A stretch of DNA of 64,000 nucleotides from assembly GCA_964533375.1 (NCBI GenBank), contig CAZHLW010000001.1, positions 186,001 through 250,000 of the forward strand, read 5' to 3'. The first letter of the stretch is position 1. Every line of letters starts with the position of its first letter. Positions 24,997 to 33,377 of this stretch are shown here, one piece after another. The notes beneath the pieces are model-generated. The model did not search any database. It was not told the origin of the DNA and was given only the letters and a program-made list of their open reading frames with translations. Origin of the DNA: CALREJ01 sp964533375 (GTDB lineage Bacteria; Patescibacteriota; Gracilibacteria; Peribacterales; Peribacteraceae). The translations under genes were made by a program, and so were the position numbers.

Positions 24997-25024
24997 ATTA
25001 CGCAGTATTGGTATTCTGTGAAAT
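24997..25024 (-). other. dif-like recombination site S3 (11-6-11)
   Basis: Read on the minus strand: left arm ATTTCACAGAA, spacer TACCAA, right arm TACTGCGTAAT. The left arm matches the XerD half of E. coli dif (ATTTAACATAA) in 9 of 11 bases. It is squeezed between the HTH stop (24992) and the stop of the giant NTPase gene (25034) and has the same orientation as S4. Confidence 0.72.
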
Positions 25025-25033
25025 GGAGGCTTC

Positions 25034-28000
25034 TTATCTGAAGATGCTCTCAATCTGTAGTGCAAGGCGCATTGCCCTGTCCCATCCCACTGCAAGATAC
25101 GCATCGAGGATAGAGAGGAAATCAGTGCGTAGCTGGCTTCCTTCTTTCAAAGATGCTTTATGTTCAGCCAATATCCGTTCTAAGATTTCTATCGTGTGAT
25201 CTGCTGCCAGCTGTTCATTGGTAAGGCCAACAGCACTATTCGCCTCGGTGACCTTGGCGAGCCAATGCAGCGTTCGTTCTATATCAAGATCAATCAAGCC
25301 CTCCAAGCCTTTAATAATATCGAAAGCAATAGAAGGGTGCTTTGCCTGAAGGATTGAATCGAGTAGTGGTTCCGTTATCTTCCACCAATCGGTTAGCATC
25401 ACCTTTTGCCTTTCTTCATCAGCCCGTCGATACTTTTTAATAAAATCGTCAGCTGCTGCATGGAAATGACGTGATGCATGGTGAACGAGGTTGGCAAGCT
25501 GTCGTACCCAAGGAGGCAACTCCTTTGGTCTTTTCTCTGGCGGCAATGCATTAACCTCTTCTTGTGAAGCGGTGAGGATGCTGTGGCTGTGACTAATGAG
25601 TTCAATCAGAAATGCGAGTGCTCTTTCCCGCTGATCCTCATCAGAGGTCGTGCCAGCATTTCGAGGCATTATAAGCTCTAGAGCGGTGTACTCTGCGCCT
25701 TCAAGTTCATCAATATGCTCAGGCAACGCCTTTATATCCTCTTGAAGAAGAGCGTGGCACCATTCTTGCTCTTTCCTGAACCATAGGATTCCCAGCCAGT
25801 CACCAACCATTTGTCGTAAATCATCTTTCTTCAGCGAAGCAACTTCATGCCGCAGCCTACGTATCAGTGTGGTTGCACGTTTTTCATCGCTCTTCCAAAG
25901 CGGCCAGAACCAGCCATTTTGTAATGTCCCTCGCAGTACCCCTGGGGAACCGTTATTCGAGGGTATTTCTGCAATCCATCTCTCAAGGGTATTCCAAATA
26001 AATTCAGGCCATTTGTCGAAAAATCTCCATACCAATCTTCCTAGATAGAAGCGCACACGAGGGTCTACGTCCTTGCTCAACGTTTGTAGCAAAGCGCGGT
26101 CCTGAGCTTCGATATGAGGTTTCCTCAGAATGAGGTGAACAATGCCTTCAGTTGCATGAGTCCTCTCATCTGCGCTGAATACATCTCCTTCGAAGTGAGC
26201 GATGCTCTCAGGATCGGTGCGTGTCGGCTCTGATAAGACAGTCTCAAAATGCTGATAAAGCTCTTTCTGTATTTCTGGCTCCAAATTGACTGTGCTACTC
26301 GCAATTTCTGCTTTGCCATTCGTCACCCTTGCTTTTAATGTCGCTGCCAGTCGCGGATTTATGGTATCTCCTGCGGCATCAATATCCTTGGTCAGAGTGG
26401 AGATTTTTGTAAGCAGTTCATCCACGTTCTCATCTGTTACACCTCGCGCTGACAGATCCCTAAGAAATCTCGAAGCATCAAGAAGGGATTGGCTTGGGGT
26501 ATTTGTTACGTCGATGCCCTGGTGTGCAAACATCTCTTCCTCAGTGGCCATGGATGTCTCGCTCGTTATTTGAGATCTGCTTGGTTTGGCAGCGAGTTTC
26601 TTCTCCTCCAGGCCGCTACCTGCAAGAAAATCAATTGCAGCTGGGTTGCGAAGACCTGCGGGAATTGCGAACAAGAGACGTGCTTTCTTTTCTTTGATAT
26701 GCCGCTCAAGGAATTCTTTATCATCGGTATGCGGAAAGTGCGTTTCATTGATACTGAGAACCAGACCTTGAAGCTCTGAAACCCATGGCTCACCAAGCAA
26801 AGGCGCAAAAGCAGCGATACATCGTCTCGCTTCCAGCTCCGTTTCACTCTCCAAAAGTAGAGGGATGTTTAAGAGCAATGCTGACAAACGAGAGGCGAAG
26901 AAATCAGGGCTTTCCGTAGCCGCAGAGATGAGTCTGCGCCAGAGAGCCGCACATGAATTTTCCTCTATGAGAGCTTGCCGTATAGCCATCCATACCTGTT
27001 CCGCATCTTCTCGTTGTGGGAGTTTGGTACTAAGAAAATTCTCCCACTCTTCGAGCATTCTTTCTTCTTCATCAGGAAAGCTCCCATCATCCCAGATGTA
27101 GCAGCCATCAGGCAGGAATTTTGCCGCATCTTTCTCCCATTGGAGTGTAAGTATTTCAGGTGTTTCGCCCCATCGTTCTTTTCCCTCATAACGACTGTCT
27201 ATCACGGTTGCCAACGCACGAGTTCCTTCCGATGGAGCTGCTTCCAAGAACTCAGGAAACTTCTCTGAAAGACAATGTGCGATACCATCAAAGTCCTGCC
27301 GCTTATTGCTCACGATAGAAAGAATTTGCCCTCCCATTGGTTGGCTAGGACTATCGTCAGTTTCGGTGTGTGCATAAATCTTCTTATAGAACTCCGTTAC
27401 GAAGGCAGGTCGAACTTTCCAAAGGCTCTCGATATAAAAGGAGACCTCGAAGCCTGCCTGGTAGCCAAATTCCTTCATTTTTTTAGTGTCTGTTGCACGG
27501 TCAATTGCCTCTAAAGAAGCTTCAATATCCGATTCAATGGTCTGACAAATCCATTTCAATGGAGTAGTGGAAGAAGCATTGTTGTAGCCCTGCGCCGAAT
27601 AGAAATTAAACAGGGAAATCGCTGCCTTGTTCAGCAGGTCTTTCCCCGTTTTTGAGAGCTTTCCAATGTGTTCAGCAGCTGCATGAAGAATGCGCCTGCC
27701 TAGGTGTATGAGGTGCTTATTGTCAGTTCCAATGAGTTTATTTGCGAACTCAAGCCACCACTCTCCTGAACCTGTAGAGAAAAGGCGCGCTGCCGAAGAG
27801 AATTCAAATGCAGAAATAACTCCTTGAACGGGTATGGGGTTGGAGTCATTGCCCTTACTCAACAGAGGCTCCAAATCGGCAATGCTTCGCGCCTCTTCAG
27901 CAATGATGAGATAGGCGGGAATTCTTTGAATGTGCGGGATATTGGCAGCCTGAAGTTGCTGAAGAGTATCCCAGAATTCAGCTCTCGCTTTAGCCCAAAG

Positions 28001-29932
28001 ATGCCTATGGAAAAGCACAAGACTAGGCCTCAGAAATAAGCCCCATGTATCGTCTCCTGTGAGTTCAGTTGTGAGCATACGCTTCCTTTTGCGAACAAAC
28101 AGAAGCTCTGCAGCGTAGTCAAAGAGAAGATGGTGCTGGAACTCAATGAGATCATCAGATGGGAGATAGCCAGCGGGTGCGGGAGGATGACGGAGAATTT
28201 CGGTACTGAGCAACGTCCTTCGTACCTCTCCCGTTTGTTCTCCAATGGGGATCTGCAACTTTCTTTCCGTTACCATGCGTTCAACAACCTCAGTGAGTGC
28301 TTTTTCAAGGTCCACTGCTTGAGCAGGATCGAGCCGAATACGATGTTCCCAGAAACTTTCAAAAAGCTCAGCTTGCGTCGATATTGAAGATAGCTCCGCT
28401 GCGGTAACACCATCGGTTATCAATTTGCAAAGAAGATCGAGGCTGAAGAGATTCCTTACAATGGGCTTTAGGGTTGGAGTGCTGTCGAGTACTCCTTTTA
28501 TTTCTGGCAGCTGTGTAACTGCCTGCTGAAATTCAGCCTCACTGAGTTCAGGGATGCAGATGTGATTCACATTGGGGAACATCTGATGAGCGAACGCCGC
28601 AGGCATGTTCTGATGCCGAGGGAAGGCATCTCGAAACGAAGCAGAATACCGCAGATCGAAGGAGCGCATGGAAGCAATGACGTGGATACCAGCGTCCATT
28701 GCGAGCGTCATTAGTTGTTTATACGCATTCTGCGATGCGGAATCACGAAGAGCATCTAACCCATCAATGATGAGATACGCATCATTCCCAAGCTCAGAGA
28801 ATAGTTCCTGCCATGTGTTTTGCAGCTGCAGGACGGATGCTATCTCTTGAGAAGAAGCATGCTGAAGCGAATCCGCTGGCCAATACAGCACCTGTTTCCC
28901 AGAGTCTTTCAGTTTTTTGGCGAGAGTAAGCATGCAGCCCGTCTTTCCGCAGCCCGCTCCACCAATAACGAGAAATGATGCGCGTTGAGCGAGCGCATAC
29001 ATCGCTTCGCTGACTTCTCTCGTAATGAATACTTTCTTGCCTGCTACTTCGAGCGCCATTCTTCCCTGTAATTCTTGAGTATGGATTTCGGTATCGGAAA
29101 GGTCAGAAAGCCGTTTTAGATCTTCTCTATAGTCCACTGTTCCCTGTAGCTGGATGCCAGTTGTGAGCAATTCTTGCCTGAGCGCATCCATGCTCGCTGA
29201 GCCACGTTTCGCAATAAGATCACCCATAAACCTCATGAGGGTGTTGATCATCTGCTGCGCTTGGGTTGGATCTTTAAGTAAGCCGTGCCTCGCGGCATCA
29301 ATGGTCCAGGTGTAATCGGTTTCGCCTGGATCGAATTGCAGGCGAATAATAAAGAGTGAACGAAGAATGGTTTCTTTGTGTGCTGCTATGCCTTTATAAG
29401 CATCAAGTGCTTCCAGCGCTGCAAAGAGCGTATCGATCTTTTCCGTTACCTTACGTTCAGCGGCATTGTGAGCTGCTGACTCAAAAGGTTCGCCTTCAGT
29501 GATCCCTCTATAGCGTTCTAAAAGTGTTCCTAAGATCTCAAGGTTTCCATTCTGAGCGCCGTACATCACTACAAAGCGCCGTTCAGTCTTAGGGGCATGT
29601 GGACGTAAAAGTTCTGCATGACAATCTATAATAGCGGCTGCCCATTCACTGGTAGTACTGTCTGAAAGGCTCAAAGATCGCTTACACTGAAAATACAGCT
29701 TGGCATCCGAAGAGAGATCAACGCAGAGATCATCAACTGGATCTGCAGTTTCGCAGGATATTCGTTTGGGAATGGATTGAGCTGGCAGCCCATATGTTTG
29801 CTCTACGGGCGTTCGCAGAAGAATCCGCATTGCCCACCATGTAGCAGCCTGGGCTTGGAAACGCTGGCCAGCACCCATTGCCGCGCCTCCAGCGGTGTTC
29901 TTTCTTGCCGCTGTTTTTCTCTGTTTGGCCAC
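25034..29932 (-). CDS. giant nuclease-like/STAND NTPase protein, Avs-like defence candidate
   Basis: A 1632-residue protein. After a basic tail, residues ~20-180 look like a PD-(D/E)xK-type nuclease domain: DPVDDLCVDLSS with Asp67/Asp68 and YFQCKRSL with the Q-x-K of Gln82 and Lys84. A STAND-type P-loop follows, with Walker A GGAGCGKT at 324-331 and Walker B YLIIDGLDAL with Asp390. The remaining ~1000 residues are helical-repeat-like with many Trp and Leu positions and would be the sensor. This order matches Avs-type anti-phage proteins, which recognise a phage protein and then activate the nuclease. It is the main gene of the S3-S4 cassette. The defence role is inferred from architecture. 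Confidence 0.8.
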   Translation of the reverse strand: MAKQRKTAARKNTAGGAAMGAGQRFQAQAATWWAMRILLRTPVEQTYGLPAQSIPKRISCETADPVDDLCVDLSSDAKLYFQCKRSLSLSDSTTSEWAAAIIDCHAELLRPHAPKTERRFVVMYGAQNGNLEILGTLLERYRGITEGEPFESAAHNAAERKVTEKIDTLFAALEALDAYKGIAAHKETILRSLFIIRLQFDPGETDYTWTIDAARHGLLKDPTQAQQMINTLMRFMGDLIAKRGSASMDALRQELLTTGIQLQGTVDYREDLKRLSDLSDTEIHTQELQGRMALEVAGKKVFITREVSEAMYALAQRASFLVIGGAGCGKTGCMLTLAKKLKDSGKQVLYWPADSLQHASSQEIASVLQLQNTWQELFSELGNDAYLIIDGLDALRDSASQNAYKQLMTLAMDAGIHVIASMRSFDLRYSASFRDAFPRHQNMPAAFAHQMFPNVNHICIPELSEAEFQQAVTQLPEIKGVLDSTPTLKPIVRNLFSLDLLCKLITDGVTAAELSSISTQAELFESFWEHRIRLDPAQAVDLEKALTEVVERMVTERKLQIPIGEQTGEVRRTLLSTEILRHPPAPAGYLPSDDLIEFQHHLLFDYAAELLFVRKRKRMLTTELTGDDTWGLFLRPSLVLFHRHLWAKARAEFWDTLQQLQAANIPHIQRIPAYLIIAEEARSIADLEPLLSKGNDSNPIPVQGVISAFEFSSAARLFSTGSGEWWLEFANKLIGTDNKHLIHLGRRILHAAAEHIGKLSKTGKDLLNKAAISLFNFYSAQGYNNASSTTPLKWICQTIESDIEASLEAIDRATDTKKMKEFGYQAGFEVSFYIESLWKVRPAFVTEFYKKIYAHTETDDSPSQPMGGQILSIVSNKRQDFDGIAHCLSEKFPEFLEAAPSEGTRALATVIDSRYEGKERWGETPEILTLQWEKDAAKFLPDGCYIWDDGSFPDEEERMLEEWENFLSTKLPQREDAEQVWMAIRQALIEENSCAALWRRLISAATESPDFFASRLSALLLNIPLLLESETELEARRCIAAFAPLLGEPWVSELQGLVLSINETHFPHTDDKEFLERHIKEKKARLLFAIPAGLRNPAAIDFLAGSGLEEKKLAAKPSRSQITSETSMATEEEMFAHQGIDVTNTPSQSLLDASRFLRDLSARGVTDENVDELLTKISTLTKDIDAAGDTINPRLAATLKARVTNGKAEIASSTVNLEPEIQKELYQHFETVLSEPTRTDPESIAHFEGDVFSADERTHATEGIVHLILRKPHIEAQDRALLQTLSKDVDPRVRFYLGRLVWRFFDKWPEFIWNTLERWIAEIPSNNGSPGVLRGTLQNGWFWPLWKSDEKRATTLIRRLRHEVASLKKDDLRQMVGDWLGILWFRKEQEWCHALLQEDIKALPEHIDELEGAEYTALELIMPRNAGTTSDEDQRERALAFLIELISHSHSILTASQEEVNALPPEKRPKELPPWVRQLANLVHHASRHFHAAADDFIKKYRRADEERQKVMLTDWWKITEPLLDSILQAKHPSIAFDIIKGLEGLIDLDIERTLHWLAKVTEANSAVGLTNEQLAADHTIEILERILAEHKASLKEGSQLRTDFLSILDAYLAVGWDRAMRLALQIESIFR

Positions 29933-30002
29933 CTTGCAAGGTTACATTCTTCTGTTGCCTTACTCAATTAAGGAAAACTGACGGTGTGTAGTTCTCAATG
30001 GA

Positions 30003-30134
30003 TCATTCGCTCTTTGCATTGTCCTTTTCCTTCTTTGATTTTTGCTGCTCCTCAAGAAGCAATCTGCGCTGAATATTTGCCAGTATTTGGAGGTACTCAA
30101 TGCCAGCCTTTAACTGTTCAGGAGTAAGTGTCAT
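30003..30134 (-). CDS. 43-residue coiled-coil partner of the cassette
   Basis: A small charged protein beginning MTLTPEQLKAGIEYLQILAN and ending in a Lys/Glu-rich helix. It is encoded just upstream of the giant NTPase gene on the same strand (70-base gap), and its start codon overlaps the first bases of site S4. A stop codon lies four codons before the ATG, so it is not a truncated longer gene. It could be a small subunit or regulator of the NTPase. Its position inside the cassette is the main argument that it is real. Confidence 0.5.
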   Translation of the reverse strand: MTLTPEQLKAGIEYLQILANIQRRLLLEEQQKSKKEKDNAKSE

Positions 30135-30160
30135 GGCGCAGTACGGTTATTCTGTGCAAT
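30133..30160 (-). other. dif-like recombination site S4 (11-6-11)
   Basis: Read on the minus strand: left arm ATTGCACAGAA, spacer TAACCG, right arm TACTGCGCCAT. It bounds the defence-like cassette on the right, 12 bases from the stop of the zinc-ribbon gene at 30173. Confidence 0.68.
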
Positions 30161-30172
30161 AAAAATTGCTCA

Positions 30173-31552
30173 TCATGGAACGTAGATTTTCTTGGCTACC
30201 GTGCCGTCACTGCTTGCATAGATAAGTATGAAGTCCTGTTGGTCCCTAGGAAGGATGAACGCCAATGCGCCGTCCGTATAGGAACCAGGCTGGAGGTTCA
30301 CGGCATCAAAGTAATTGCCGAGGCTGTAGGTAGCAGACTCGTGCGTATAGGCGCGTCCTTGGGCATCCATGATCGTGATGTGGTTGGGATTGGCATGGAT
30401 TACATTATTTCCAACGTTTTTCACAAATACACCAACACGGACGTAGGCATAATCCTTCGGGCTATTTACGCAGCTGTAGCTCAGACAATTACTCTTAAGC
30501 GTGTCTTTATGGACTGCGATTTGAATGTCTCCGTTGCCCTCATATTGTTGCATGCTGTCTTTTAGATTTTGGATGCGTGTTTTCTCGGCTTCCGCTGCCA
30601 ACCGCTTTTGCTCTTTCTCCTGATCAGCCGCAACCCGCTTCTCATCATACTTCAGGTTCTTTACTTCAATCTCCTTCATACCCGCAGCGTAACCATCTGC
30701 CTTAGAGATGACTGAATATTTGTTTGTCTGAGCGTTATAAGTCGTGTCGAAGGCCATGAGAATCGAGCCGCTGCCATTTTCATTGAGAGTGACGCTTTGC
30801 TCATCCTTACCCTTCACGGTTACAGTTGCTCTTGGCAATCCGCTTAGTTGAAGCTCAAACTTGGCACTTCCTGTCTCCAGTACTGTATTGGTCACATCGA
30901 TAGATGCGCTCTTTCTTTGGAAGACGCTTTCAGCTTTGGTCTCGATTACCTTTGGGTTGAATCTCCCTCCTGTGACAATTGCCGTCACTTCTATTTTTCC
31001 TGTGTCAGTCCCACTCGGAGCATCGAGGGAAACCTTGAAGGAGTCGCCATCTATCTTCACAGGCTTTCCGTTTACAGAGAGTTCCAATTTGCAGGGACAG
31101 CTTGCGGTTGCCTTTCCTGTTACCTCAACGCTATTACCTGTGAACTCATACTTGTCACTTAGCTCCATTGCGGCGCTCCTAGGCGCGTTATAGCCCCTCA
31201 CAGCGACTATCAGCACGAATACCGCTGCGAGTGGTGTCACGATCTTCCAATGCCTCTTAGAGAAAGAAAAGGTGCTCAGGGTCCAACGTTTAAGTTTCGC
31301 ACGTAATTCGGGCTTCTTATAAATGTACCAAATCGCTACGCCAGGAATCGTGATGTACCAGAGAAGGATGCTGGCTAATCCGATGAGACACCAAACTAAA
31401 ACTTTAGGAGAAATCTTGATGTCTCCCGCCTTCTTTTGCATAGCGGTTTTCTGTTGCTGTTGAACTGGAAGATCTTCTCCGCAGTGTTTACAGCGAATCG
31501 CATCTTTCTTAATTTCTTCAGCGCAAAAAGGACATTTCTTGGTATCAGCCAT
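30173..31552 (-). CDS. zinc-ribbon membrane protein with extracytoplasmic beta domains
   Basis: A 459-residue protein. The N-terminus is a zinc ribbon (CPFC and CKHC, residues 7-24), followed by two membrane helices (~48-70 and 100-122). The exported part has an Ig-like beta region with a CPCKLELSVNGKPVKI segment, an Ala/Glu/Lys coiled coil, and a C-terminal domain resembling DUF4352-type proteins (YVRVGVFVKNVGNNVIHANP). It would sense or bind something outside the cell. The gene is followed by a second zinc-ribbon membrane protein gene upstream in the same direction. Function unknown. Confidence 0.7.
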   Translation of the reverse strand: MADTKKCPFCAEEIKKDAIRCKHCGEDLPVQQQQKTAMQKKAGDIKISPKVLVWCLIGLASILLWYITIPGVAIWYIYKKPELRAKLKRWTLSTFSFSKRHWKIVTPLAAVFVLIVAVRGYNAPRSAAMELSDKYEFTGNSVEVTGKATASCPCKLELSVNGKPVKIDGDSFKVSLDAPSGTDTGKIEVTAIVTGGRFNPKVIETKAESVFQRKSASIDVTNTVLETGSAKFELQLSGLPRATVTVKGKDEQSVTLNENGSGSILMAFDTTYNAQTNKYSVISKADGYAAGMKEIEVKNLKYDEKRVAADQEKEQKRLAAEAEKTRIQNLKDSMQQYEGNGDIQIAVHKDTLKSNCLSYSCVNSPKDYAYVRVGVFVKNVGNNVIHANPNHITIMDAQGRAYTHESATYSLGNYFDAVNLQPGSYTDGALAFILPRDQQDFILIYASSDGTVAKKIYVP

Positions 31553-31555
31553 ATG

Positions 31556-32008
31556 TTATTTGGGAATACGATGAAGCATTCCATCACGAACAGAAATACG
31601 TGTTTTGCAGGAAGTACATTTCACAACCTTCTTCCCGTTCATAAGGATCACCTCGTGTTGGCAATAAGGGCAGTTGCCCTGGCTCAATGCGAGGAACATG
31701 ACAGGAGAAAGCAAGATCGCTCCTCCCCCAATGAGCATCATCGGAATACCAATAATACTTCCAATTACGGTTAGTGTTATCAAACCTCCTAAGCCGATCA
31801 TCACAACTCCAAAGAGGATGCTCACTCCTACGGATTTTGCGAACCCAGCTTTTCTCAATAGGTTGGCTTTGCCTTCTGAGCTTTGCGGCTTTACTGGAGA
31901 GGAAGGATCGGACAGATCGGCTTTGCAATGCTTACATTTCACTGCTTCCGCTTTGATCTCTTCGGCGCAGAAAGGGCATTTCCGCATTTGTTGTGTAGGA
32001 GGTGTCAT
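31556..32008 (-). CDS. double zinc-ribbon membrane protein
   Basis: A 150-residue protein with an N-terminal zinc ribbon (CPFC near 11, CKHC near 27) nearly identical to that of its downstream neighbour, two adjacent hydrophobic helices (residues ~62-110), and a C-terminal second ribbon CPYC...CTSC. The shared ribbon suggests the two proteins arose by domain copying and may work together. It ends three bases before the start of the 459-residue protein gene. No catalytic motif is visible. Confidence 0.7.
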   Translation of the reverse strand: MTPPTQQMRKCPFCAEEIKAEAVKCKHCKADLSDPSSPVKPQSSEGKANLLRKAGFAKSVGVSILFGVVMIGLGGLITLTVIGSIIGIPMMLIGGGAILLSPVMFLALSQGNCPYCQHEVILMNGKKVVKCTSCKTRISVRDGMLHRIPK

Positions 32009-32025
32009 ATGCGAAAAATAGATGG

Positions 32026-32769
32026 TTAGTTACAGTTCAAGGCTTTGCGCCACCCAGCAGCCTCTGCCTCGCTTTCAGAGCAGAACCAGCGCTCACCAGC
32101 AGATGCGTCGATCTGAGTTGCGCTATAGCTTCCGCATCCCTCTACATGGTAAATCTTCTCTTTGCTGCTGCTGATATTTCCCTTGATAGTGCAAGAGCCT
32201 GATACCGAGCTTTGTGTGCTGGAAGAGGAAGTAGACCGAACAGAAGAGGATGAAGATTGCACTTTGGTTCCAGCTTTTTCACATGCCGTACCCCACAATC
32301 CTTTCTTCTGCTCCCGTGCTTCGCTTTCAAGAACGTTGTAATCCTCAAGACGTGGATGAGGATACTGTTTGTAGCTAAAGGCATAGCCGTCACGGATCAT
32401 AGAAGCGCCGATGTCCTCAGTCTTTAGATCCACATAGCGAAGAAGCCTTTTGTACTTATCTGTGTCCTCAGCAGGATTTTTTATCAGAGTAACTTTCTTT
32501 CTTGTGAGGAGTTTTTTCATCTTTGCGGATGCCTCTTTTCCAAAGCATTGCACAGGCTTCCGTGGATCAACGGTCTCAGGCGTATCAATGCCGATGATGC
32601 GAACCTTCTCCCTTTTCCCTGAAGCAAGTTTGACCTGCACCGTGTCACCATCGATAACTCGAACGACAACGGCTGTCTCGTTACTCGATGGGCTTGCTGC
32701 AATTGCAAGGGGTGACAGGCTTAAAATACAGCTCGTAATAGCGATACTTCTAAGGAGATAGCTCTTCAT
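32026..32769 (-). CDS. secreted staphylococcal-nuclease-like endonuclease
   Basis: The 247-residue protein has a signal peptide (cleavage after a hydrophobic stretch, ~residue 24) and a thermonuclease domain: RVIDGDTVQVKL with the calcium Asp residues, VRIIGIDTPE with the catalytic Arg/Glu region, and the later LLRYVDL segment. A Ser-rich linker (SSSSSVRSTSSSS) leads to a C-terminal Cys domain with VEGCGSYSATQID, like the small domain often found in exported CPR nucleases. It could degrade external DNA for nutrients. It is divergent from the XRE gene, whose operator lies in between. Confidence 0.88.
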   Translation of the reverse strand: MKSYLLRSIAITSCILSLSPLAIAASPSSNETAVVVRVIDGDTVQVKLASGKREKVRIIGIDTPETVDPRKPVQCFGKEASAKMKKLLTRKKVTLIKNPAEDTDKYKRLLRYVDLKTEDIGASMIRDGYAFSYKQYPHPRLEDYNVLESEAREQKKGLWGTACEKAGTKVQSSSSSVRSTSSSSTQSSVSGSCTIKGNISSSKEKIYHVEGCGSYSATQIDASAGERWFCSESEAEAAGWRKALNCN

Positions 32770-32801
32770 AGGGGTGAGTGGGCGAAAGTTGTCTTGAAGC
32801 C

Positions 32802-32825
32802 TACACCGTCACATATGACGGTGTA
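32802..32825. promoter_or_regulatory. 24-bp palindromic operator
   Basis: TACACCGTCA and TGACGGTGTA are perfect 10-bp inverted arms around CATA, in the spacer between the divergent nuclease and XRE genes. Its left half recurs at 8650 upstream of the paralog operon. It is most likely bound by the XRE protein. A second, shorter palindrome, CATCCCG/CGGGATG, lies just before the XRE start. Confidence 0.65.
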
Positions 32826-32857
32826 AAGAGATTCAAACCATCCCGATAATCAACGGG

Positions 32858-33076
32858 ATGACATCAGACACAGGAACAAAGTTGGCAAAACGCTTAAAAG
32901 AGCTTCGTGAAGAGCGTGGCTGGACTCAGGAAGACGCGGCTCGTAAGTGCAAGATGGAGTACAAGTATTACCAGCGGTACGAAAGCAAGAAGCCGCGTGA
33001 TATGAGGCTCAGCACTTTGGAGAAGATCGCAAAGGCGTTTGGCATGGAGCCGAACGACATGATCACCTTTAACTGA
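32858..33076 (+). CDS. XRE-family transcriptional regulator
   Basis: A 72-residue single-domain Cro/CI-type HTH (LKELREERGWTQEDAARKCKMEYKYYQRYE) with a C-terminal helix ending MEPNDMITF. It probably represses its own divergent promoter through the palindrome at 32802 and may control the paralog operon through the similar half site at 8650. No sensor or dimerisation domain is present. Its stop overlaps the convergent zinc-ribbon gene by eight bases. Confidence 0.85.
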   Translation: MTSDTGTKLAKRLKELREERGWTQEDAARKCKMEYKYYQRYESKKPRDMRLSTLEKIAKAFGMEPNDMITFN

Positions 33077-33377
33077 TCTCCACTCGCATTGAGGAAGCGT
33101 ATAACAAACCCAGACACCTCCTACAGGCGTACTGTCCAAAATCCTGGCGATAGAGGCTAATAAATGCCTGATCGCATTGAGGGCAAAGAAAGTAATATCG
33201 GTATCCGTTTCCCAAATTCGTGAGCTTGCCGACAACCTGAACATCTTGAAGACCAAACCTGCCCTCAAGCTGCAAGGTTACAGCGAGAGAAAATTGCGGG
33301 ATTGCGGCTTGTACATCACGTATATTCAGCCTATCCGCACGTTCAATGAGGGAGATTTGAGGCATGAGATCGATCAT
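33069..33377 (-). CDS. small zinc-ribbon protein of unknown function
   Basis: A 102-residue protein with a C-terminal zinc knuckle: YYFLCPQC and then YACRRC about 22 residues later. The N-terminal part is mixed alpha/beta. Its first codons overlap the end of the upstream gene by 35 bases, indicating coupled translation. The pattern resembles small accessory zinc ribbons in phage and island DNA-processing operons; no specific role can be given. Confidence 0.55.
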   Translation of the reverse strand: MIDLMPQISLIERADRLNIRDVQAAIPQFSLAVTLQLEGRFGLQDVQVVGKLTNLGNGYRYYFLCPQCDQAFISLYRQDFGQYACRRCLGLLYASSMRVEIS

